From the NCBI GenBank assembly GCA_947254045.1, contig CAMYBO010000009.1, positions 1 through 18,471 of the forward strand: a stretch of 18,471 nucleotides of DNA, read 5' to 3'. This DNA is from an uncultured Granulicatella sp. GTDB lineage: Bacteria > Bacillota > Bacilli > Lactobacillales > Aerococcaceae. Position numbers and translations under genes: made by a program. Position 1 is the stretch's first letter. Each line of letters opens with the position of its first letter. Of this stretch, positions 14,491-18,471 are shown in pieces. The notes beneath the pieces were generated by a model. That model made no database searches. It saw nothing but the letters and a program-made list of their open reading frames with translations, and was not told the DNA's origin.

Positions 14491-14596
14491 ATAAAAGATA
14501 GGATGAAAAATATTTTTTGTTTGTGAGGTTGCCAGTAGCCTCTTCAGCGGGTCTCATGACTTTCACTACAAAAAAATTTTTCTTCCTATCTTTTAT
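14491..14596. repeat. Long imperfect inverted repeat between convergent plsY and codY
   Basis: Arms 14491-14520 and 14568-14596 pair over 28 bp with one T-T mismatch and one bulged A. The arm is AT-rich with a GGA core. The 47-nt interior is much richer in G+C and can fold further: GTGA (14523-14526) with TCAC (14563-14566), GGTT with AGCC (loop GCCAGT), and GTC-TCAT-GAC. It could act as an oversized bidirectional terminator, as neither plsY nor codY has another; however, the arms are followed only by short interrupted T stretches. A palindromic (MITE-like) element or a structured RNA are alternatives. No clear target duplication is visible. Confidence 0.6.
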
Positions 14597-14673
14597 ATAT
14601 TCATGGCATTTTTCCACTATAAGTTCTAAACGTACGTAATAAATACTTTTTTTGGTAAGGTATTCCTTTTTAC

Positions 14674-15477
14674 TTATAAATTTTTTAATTGATCATTCAA
14701 TGCTTGGTGTATGTGTTGGTTCTTAATTCGTAGGAAAGTTCCTTTTGTACCTAAGCTTCTACTTTCAAGTACACCTGCAGATTCTAATTTACGAATCGCA
14801 TTTACAATTACAGTACGTGTAATATCAAATTCTTTCGCAATTTTTAAAGCTGTAAAACGTAATTCAATACCATCAAATAACGATAAAATAATTTTAATGG
14901 CTTCAATTTCACTGTAAGAAAGAGATTTTAAAGCTAAATGAACATTTTGTTTTTCACGGTTTTCTTGTTCAATTCTTTTTGTCTGCCAATGCAATAACTC
15001 TGTTCCAATTACAGTTGCTGCATGCTCAGCCAAAATTAAGTCCCCCGCAGAAAATGACTCTTTAGCTTTTCCCATCACAACAAATCCTAAACGGTTCCCA
15101 GAAGCATAAATCGGAATTATCGTTGTTTTTGCTTCAAGATATTCCTGTTTTAATTCCACTGGAAAAATAGTTAATTCAGCATCTACTGAAATATTTTCTA
15201 AATTTGTCTCAATAGAATTCAAAGCATTCATATAAAAGTCAGGAAATTGTCTTGTTGAAACATATTCATGCATTCGAGCATTATTTAATTGAAAATGATC
15301 ATGAACTCCTAATATTCTACCTTCTGGTGAAGCAATAAATAAATCTACTTTCAATAGAGTTCCTAATACACCACTTAAAGTATTAAAGGGTAAATCAGCT
15401 TTTTCATCTAATGTCCATAAATTATGATATTGTAAAACCGTATTGATTTTTCTTAAATCTTTAAGTACTTGTTGCAA
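14674..15477 (-). CDS. codY: CodY global nutrient-responsive transcriptional repressor
   Basis: CodY (267 residues) senses GTP and branched-chain amino acids and represses amino-acid uptake and biosynthesis and other stationary-phase genes. The N-terminal GAF domain (about 1-155) contains RQFPDFY (76-82), which aligns with the isoleucine-binding RQFPEEY of B. subtilis CodY. A linker helix (about 160-180) leads to the winged-helix domain with ALKIAKEFDITRTVIVNAIRKLESAGVLESRSLGTKGT (210-247). The start is a TTG (15475-15477) preceded by AAGGAG at 8-nt spacing. An in-frame stop shortly upstream and the absence of an ATG leave no alternative, and the N-terminus aligns with other CodY proteins from here. 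It is last in xerC-hslV-hslU-codY, 15 nt after hslU. Transcription probably ends at the 14491-14596 hairpin. Confidence 0.96.
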   Translation of the reverse strand: MQQVLKDLRKINTVLQYHNLWTLDEKADLPFNTLSGVLGTLLKVDLFIASPEGRILGVHDHFQLNNARMHEYVSTRQFPDFYMNALNSIETNLENISVDAELTIFPVELKQEYLEAKTTIIPIYASGNRLGFVVMGKAKESFSAGDLILAEHAATVIGTELLHWQTKRIEQENREKQNVHLALKSLSYSEIEAIKIILSLFDGIELRFTALKIAKEFDITRTVIVNAIRKLESAGVLESRSLGTKGTFLRIKNQHIHQALNDQLKNL

Positions 15478-15492
15478 TGCTCTCTCTCCTTC

Positions 15493-16899
15493 CTATAAAA
15501 TATAACGACTTAAATCACGATTAGCTGTAATCGTATTTAATTTTGATTCAACATATTGCTCAGTAATTTGAATACTTCCCATTTGCATTTGAGGAGCTTC
15601 AAATAATAATTCTTCTAATAATGTTTCTAGAATCGTATGCAATCTTCTTGCCCCGATATTTTCCATATTACTATTCACTTCAAAGGCTGTTCTAGCAAGT
15701 GCTGAGACGGCTTCTTTTGTAAAGATTACTTCAACATTTTCAGTAGCCAATAATGCTTTATATTGTTTTAATAATGCATTTTTCGGTTCTGTTAAAATAC
15801 GTTCGAAATCTTCTTTTGATAAATCTTGTAATTCCACACGAATTGGGAAACGACCTTGTAATTCAGGCATTAAATCACTTGGTTTAGCAACATGGAAAGC
15901 TCCTGAAGCAATAAATAAAATATGATCTGTTTGAATGGCTCCATATTTTGTTTGAACTTGGCTTCCTTCTACGATTGGTAAAATATCTCTTTGAACCCCT
16001 TCTCTAGAAACTTCTCCGCCATTGTGTCCTTTTGCAGCAATTTTATCAATTTCATCGATGAAAATAATTCCTGATGTTTCTGCTAATTTTAATGCTTCTG
16101 CATGTACATCATCTTTATTCACTAATTGATCTGCTTCTTGCTCCGTTAAAATTTCTAATGCTTCTTCTACACTCACTGTACGTTTTGAACGTTTCTTAGG
16201 AGTCATTTGGTCTAACATGGATTGGATTTGCATCATTTGCTCCATTCCATTATTGTTTCCTGCCATACGTAATGGCTTTTCTTCTACTTCAATGATAACT
16301 TCTTGATTTTTTAATAAACCATTTCTCAATTGTTGCTCAATTTCACGTCTTGAAGCAGCAATTTCTTCTGTTACTTCTTCTTTTTCCTCTTGTGGGAAAT
16401 CAGTTTTTGGTAAGCCCATTGATTGGAATAAGTTCATTAGAGAATCTTGTTGAGGATTTGCCACTTTTTTCATGATGCCAGGTTTTAAAATTTTCGCTAA
16501 TTTACGAATAGCCTTATCATAAGCTTGCGGACGTACATTTTCTTGTTTTTGTTTATGAACAATACTAATCGCATTTTCTACTAAATCACGAACCATCGAT
16601 TCTACATCACGACCGACATAACCCACTTCTGTAAATTTCGTCGCTTCTACTTTAACGAATGGAGCATCCACAAGTTTAGCTAAACGTCTCGCTAATTCTG
16701 TTTTCCCTACACCTGTTGGTCCAATCATTAATAAATTTTTAGGCGTCACTTCTTTTTGCATTTCTTCATCTAATAATAATCGACGATAACGATTACGTAG
16801 AGCTACTGCTAAAGCACGTTTGGCACTCGCTTGTCCTACAATAAATTGATCTAATTCTTGTACGACCTCTCTAGGTGTCTTACTAATTTTTGAATTCAT
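15493..16899 (-). CDS. hslU: ATP-dependent protease ATPase subunit HslU (ClpY)
   Basis: HslU (468 residues) is the AAA+ hexamer that unfolds substrates and feeds them to HslV. Walker A is GPTGVGKT (60-67), the pore loop GYVG (93-96) and Walker B IIFIDE (278-283), with VELQDLSKEDF opening the C-terminal domain. The protein-specific I domain (about 110-245) carries a Met/Gln-rich segment (GMEQMMQIQSMLDQM). The C-terminus LSRYIL is the conserved tail that inserts between HslV subunits and activates them. GGAG precedes the ATG at 16897-16899, and the gene begins 11 nt after hslV. Length and motifs are complete. Confidence 0.97.
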   Translation of the reverse strand: MNSKISKTPREVVQELDQFIVGQASAKRALAVALRNRYRRLLLDEEMQKEVTPKNLLMIGPTGVGKTELARRLAKLVDAPFVKVEATKFTEVGYVGRDVESMVRDLVENAISIVHKQKQENVRPQAYDKAIRKLAKILKPGIMKKVANPQQDSLMNLFQSMGLPKTDFPQEEKEEVTEEIAASRREIEQQLRNGLLKNQEVIIEVEEKPLRMAGNNNGMEQMMQIQSMLDQMTPKKRSKRTVSVEEALEILTEQEADQLVNKDDVHAEALKLAETSGIIFIDEIDKIAAKGHNGGEVSREGVQRDILPIVEGSQVQTKYGAIQTDHILFIASGAFHVAKPSDLMPELQGRFPIRVELQDLSKEDFERILTEPKNALLKQYKALLATENVEVIFTKEAVSALARTAFEVNSNMENIGARRLHTILETLLEELLFEAPQMQMGSIQITEQYVESKLNTITANRDLSRYIL

Positions 16900-16910
16900 T
16901 TTCCCGTCTC

Positions 16911-17438
16911 CTATACTACTTCTGTAATAATTGCGTCATTTGTATACACATCAATTTCTGAAGCAACTTTTAAACTTTCTCTTGCAATATCTTCTGCGCT
17001 TAAATTTTCATCCCCAAAACGTAATAAAGCTCTAGCAGCAGATAATGCAAAGTTTCCACCCGAACCAATTGTTAAAATCCCGTCATCTGGCTCAATTACT
17101 TCTCCTGTACCAGAAACTAATAATAATTGTTCTTTATTCATTACAATTAGCATCGCTTCTAATTTTTGTAAGGTACGGTCAGTTCTCCATTGTTTTGCTA
17201 ATTCAATCGCTGCACGTTGTAAATTCCCTTTAAATTGCTTTAATTGATCTTCAAACATTTCTTCTAAAGTAATCGCATCCGCAACACCACCAGCAAAACC
17301 AACGACGACTTCTCCACCGAAAATACGTCTGATTTTTCTAGCACTGCCTTTCATAATAATTCTCTCGCCCATTGTAATTTGACCGTCACCTGCAATTGCA
17401 GATTGATTTCCTTTTTTAACGGCACATATTGTTGTCAT
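16911..17438 (-). CDS. hslV: ATP-dependent protease peptidase subunit HslV (ClpQ)
   Basis: HslV (175 residues) forms the proteasome-like peptidase core. After removal of Met1 the protein starts TTICAVKK, so Thr2 is the N-terminal nucleophile. That is the usual HslV residue, unlike the serine of B. subtilis CodW. Asp18 in AGDGQ and Lys35 in GSARK, with FAGGVADA, ELAKQWRTDR and IGSGGNFALSAARALL, complete the family pattern. The ATG at 17436-17438 is preceded by GGAGG, which overlaps the xerC stop codon (TAGGAGG), indicating coupled translation within xerC-hslV-hslU-codY. Confidence 0.97.
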   Translation of the reverse strand: MTTICAVKKGNQSAIAGDGQITMGERIIMKGSARKIRRIFGGEVVVGFAGGVADAITLEEMFEDQLKQFKGNLQRAAIELAKQWRTDRTLQKLEAMLIVMNKEQLLLVSGTGEVIEPDDGILTIGSGGNFALSAARALLRFGDENLSAEDIARESLKVASEIDVYTNDAIITEVV

Positions 17439-17449
17439 TTTAAAACCTC

Positions 17450-18391
17450 CTATGGTTTATGATTAAATTTGGATGCATCAAAAGTATCTTCCTCTTGTTT
17501 GGCTCTTGGAAAATATAATTGATAATTTTGTTGCAATGCATCTTTTGTAACATGTGTATAAATTTGAGTAGAACTTAAACTAACGTGTCCTAATAATTCT
17601 TGAACAGTTTTCATATCTGCTCCATTATTTAGTAAATGAGTCGCAAAAGTATGTCGCAACATATGCGGATGAATTTTTAGTTGTAATCCACTTTCTTGTA
17701 ATAATTGATTTAAAATATAGCGAACTCCTGTCGTTGTTATCGGATCGCCTAAATGATTCACAAAAACAGAAGCATGTTCTTTTTTATATTGGCTCATTAA
17801 AGAAGTTCGACTTTCTTCTAAATAAAGCTGTAAAGCTTCTGTAGCAAAATCCCCTATTGGAACGTAACGTTCTTTTGAACCTTTCCCAATGACTAAAATA
17901 ACGCCATTTTTTAAATCTAATTGCTGTAAAGTTAATTCGGTTAATTCACTCACACGCATCCCTGTAGCATATAATACTTCAATTAACGCACGATTACGTT
18001 GGTCTAAAGGCTGATTTCCATCAATGGAAGCAATAAATTTTTCCATTTCATCTTCATAAAAAAATTCAGGAAGTCGTTTTTGTCCTTTTTTATAAGAAAC
18101 ACTAGCAAATGGATTTTCTTCAACAAGGTTGTGTTCTAATAAGTATTGATAGAACGAACGAAGACTTGATAAGAATCGTGAAATACTAGAACGATTATAT
18201 TGTTGTTGATGTAATTTTCCTAAATAAATCCGTACATCCACTGCGGTAACTTCAGACAATTCTGTTAATGGAATTTCTTTTAAAAACATTAAAAATTGTT
18301 CAATATCACGTTGATACGCTTCGACTGTTTTCATCGAATATCTTCGCTCAACGGTTAAATATTGAATAAACGCATGAAATTGTTCTTCCAT
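17450..18391 (-). CDS. xerC: Tyrosine recombinase XerC (CodV)
   Basis: XerC (313 residues) works with XerD at dif to resolve chromosome dimers. The N-terminal SAM-like core-binding domain (about 1-90, FIQYLTVERRYSMKTVEAYQRDI) is followed by the catalytic domain with the full set of residues: Arg146 (ATGMRVSEL), Lys170 (GKGSKER), His243 and Arg246 (HPHMLRHTFATHLL), His269 (LLGHVSLSS) and nucleophile Tyr278 (TQIYTHV). The last 20 residues (KQEEDTFDASKFNHKP end) extend beyond the usual family end. Identification as XerC rather than XerD or an integrase rests on the conserved xerC-hslV-hslU-codY order. AAAGGA lies upstream of the ATG at 18389-18391. The operon promoter is not in the window. Confidence 0.95.
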   Translation of the reverse strand: MEEQFHAFIQYLTVERRYSMKTVEAYQRDIEQFLMFLKEIPLTELSEVTAVDVRIYLGKLHQQQYNRSSISRFLSSLRSFYQYLLEHNLVEENPFASVSYKKGQKRLPEFFYEDEMEKFIASIDGNQPLDQRNRALIEVLYATGMRVSELTELTLQQLDLKNGVILVIGKGSKERYVPIGDFATEALQLYLEESRTSLMSQYKKEHASVFVNHLGDPITTTGVRYILNQLLQESGLQLKIHPHMLRHTFATHLLNNGADMKTVQELLGHVSLSSTQIYTHVTKDALQQNYQLYFPRAKQEEDTFDASKFNHKP

Positions 18392-18422
18392 TTAACGACA
18401 TCCTTTCTCCATATAAAACTGT

Positions 18423-18471
18423 CTGTCTCTTATACACATCTGACGCTGCCGACGACCTAACACAGGTGTAG
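18423..18471. other. Illumina Nextera adapter read-through (artefact)
   Basis: Bases 18423-18441 are the Tn5 mosaic end in reverse complement. 18442-18455 (GACGCTGCCGACGA) continue as the Nextera read-1 adapter, 18456-18465 (CCTAACACAG) occupy the i5 index position, and 18466-18471 (GTGTAG) begin the P5 sequence. This is library adapter, not genome; genomic sequence ends at about 18422, 31 bases before the xerC start. Confidence 0.97.

Noticed and set aside
14521..14567. On the minus strand the hairpin core contains AGTCATGAGACCCGC and GGCTACTGGCAACC, which recall cobalamin (B12-box) and SAM riboswitch fragments.
   Set aside because: The segments are in the wrong order or incomplete for either riboswitch, the core is only 47 nt, and it lies downstream of both neighbouring genes, not in a leader.
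14638..14672. GTAAGG-TATT-CC hairpin just after codY as a codY terminator.
   Set aside because: The stem is short and bulged, and no T-run follows it on the minus strand.
1..18471. CRISPR arrays, IS elements, prophage genes, tRNA or rRNA.
   Set aside because: No direct-repeat arrays, transposases, phage genes or cloverleaf/ribosomal RNA sequences were seen; the only tyrosine recombinase is housekeeping XerC in its conserved operon.

Overview
The window is low-GC, densely coding DNA from a Firmicute. Gene content and order (xerC-hslV-hslU-codY; lspA-rluD-pyrR; rpsB-tsf-pyrH-frr; parE-parC; a RexB-like addB) point to Lactobacillales. A Carnobacteriaceae/Granulicatella- or Enterococcus-like organism is my best guess, by inference only. 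It looks like a contig from a short-read assembly: the left edge cuts addB, and the right edge ends in 49 bases of Illumina Nextera adapter (18423-18471) that are not genomic.

Layout from left to right. 1-1718, all minus strand: the 5' part of addB/rexB; an NrdH-redoxin gene behind two exact NrdR boxes; a 54-residue membrane protein; and a membrane-anchored staphylococcal-nuclease-type gene interrupted by an in-frame stop. 1741-5091: the translation/nucleotide operon rpsB-tsf-pyrH-frr with its promoter, a structured rpsB leader and stem-loop terminators between or after the genes. 5106-7078: lspA-rluD-pyrR under one good promoter. 7185-9170, plus strand: a lipoprotein and a secreted glycosidase-like DUF4015 protein, ended by a bidirectional terminator. 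9200-13776: parE-parC, topoisomerase IV. 13827-14479, plus strand: plsY. 14491-14596: a long imperfect hairpin between the convergent plsY and codY genes. 14674-18391: the xerC-hslV-hslU-codY operon.

The genes are mainly housekeeping: translation factors, chromosome decatenation and dimer resolution, phospholipid synthesis, lipoprotein maturation, regulated proteolysis and global nutrient control (CodY for branched-chain amino acids/GTP, PyrR for UMP). There is no prophage, IS element, CRISPR array, tRNA or rRNA. I did not find a new multi-gene system. The items worth a second look are regulatory or small scale: the NrdR pair, the rpsB leader with duplicated Shine-Dalgarno segments, the 14.5-kb hairpin, a palindrome over the plsY start site, the nuclease nonsense codon and the adapter tail. 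No gene-free stretch exceeds 300 bases; the longest, 7021-7290, holds two divergent promoters.
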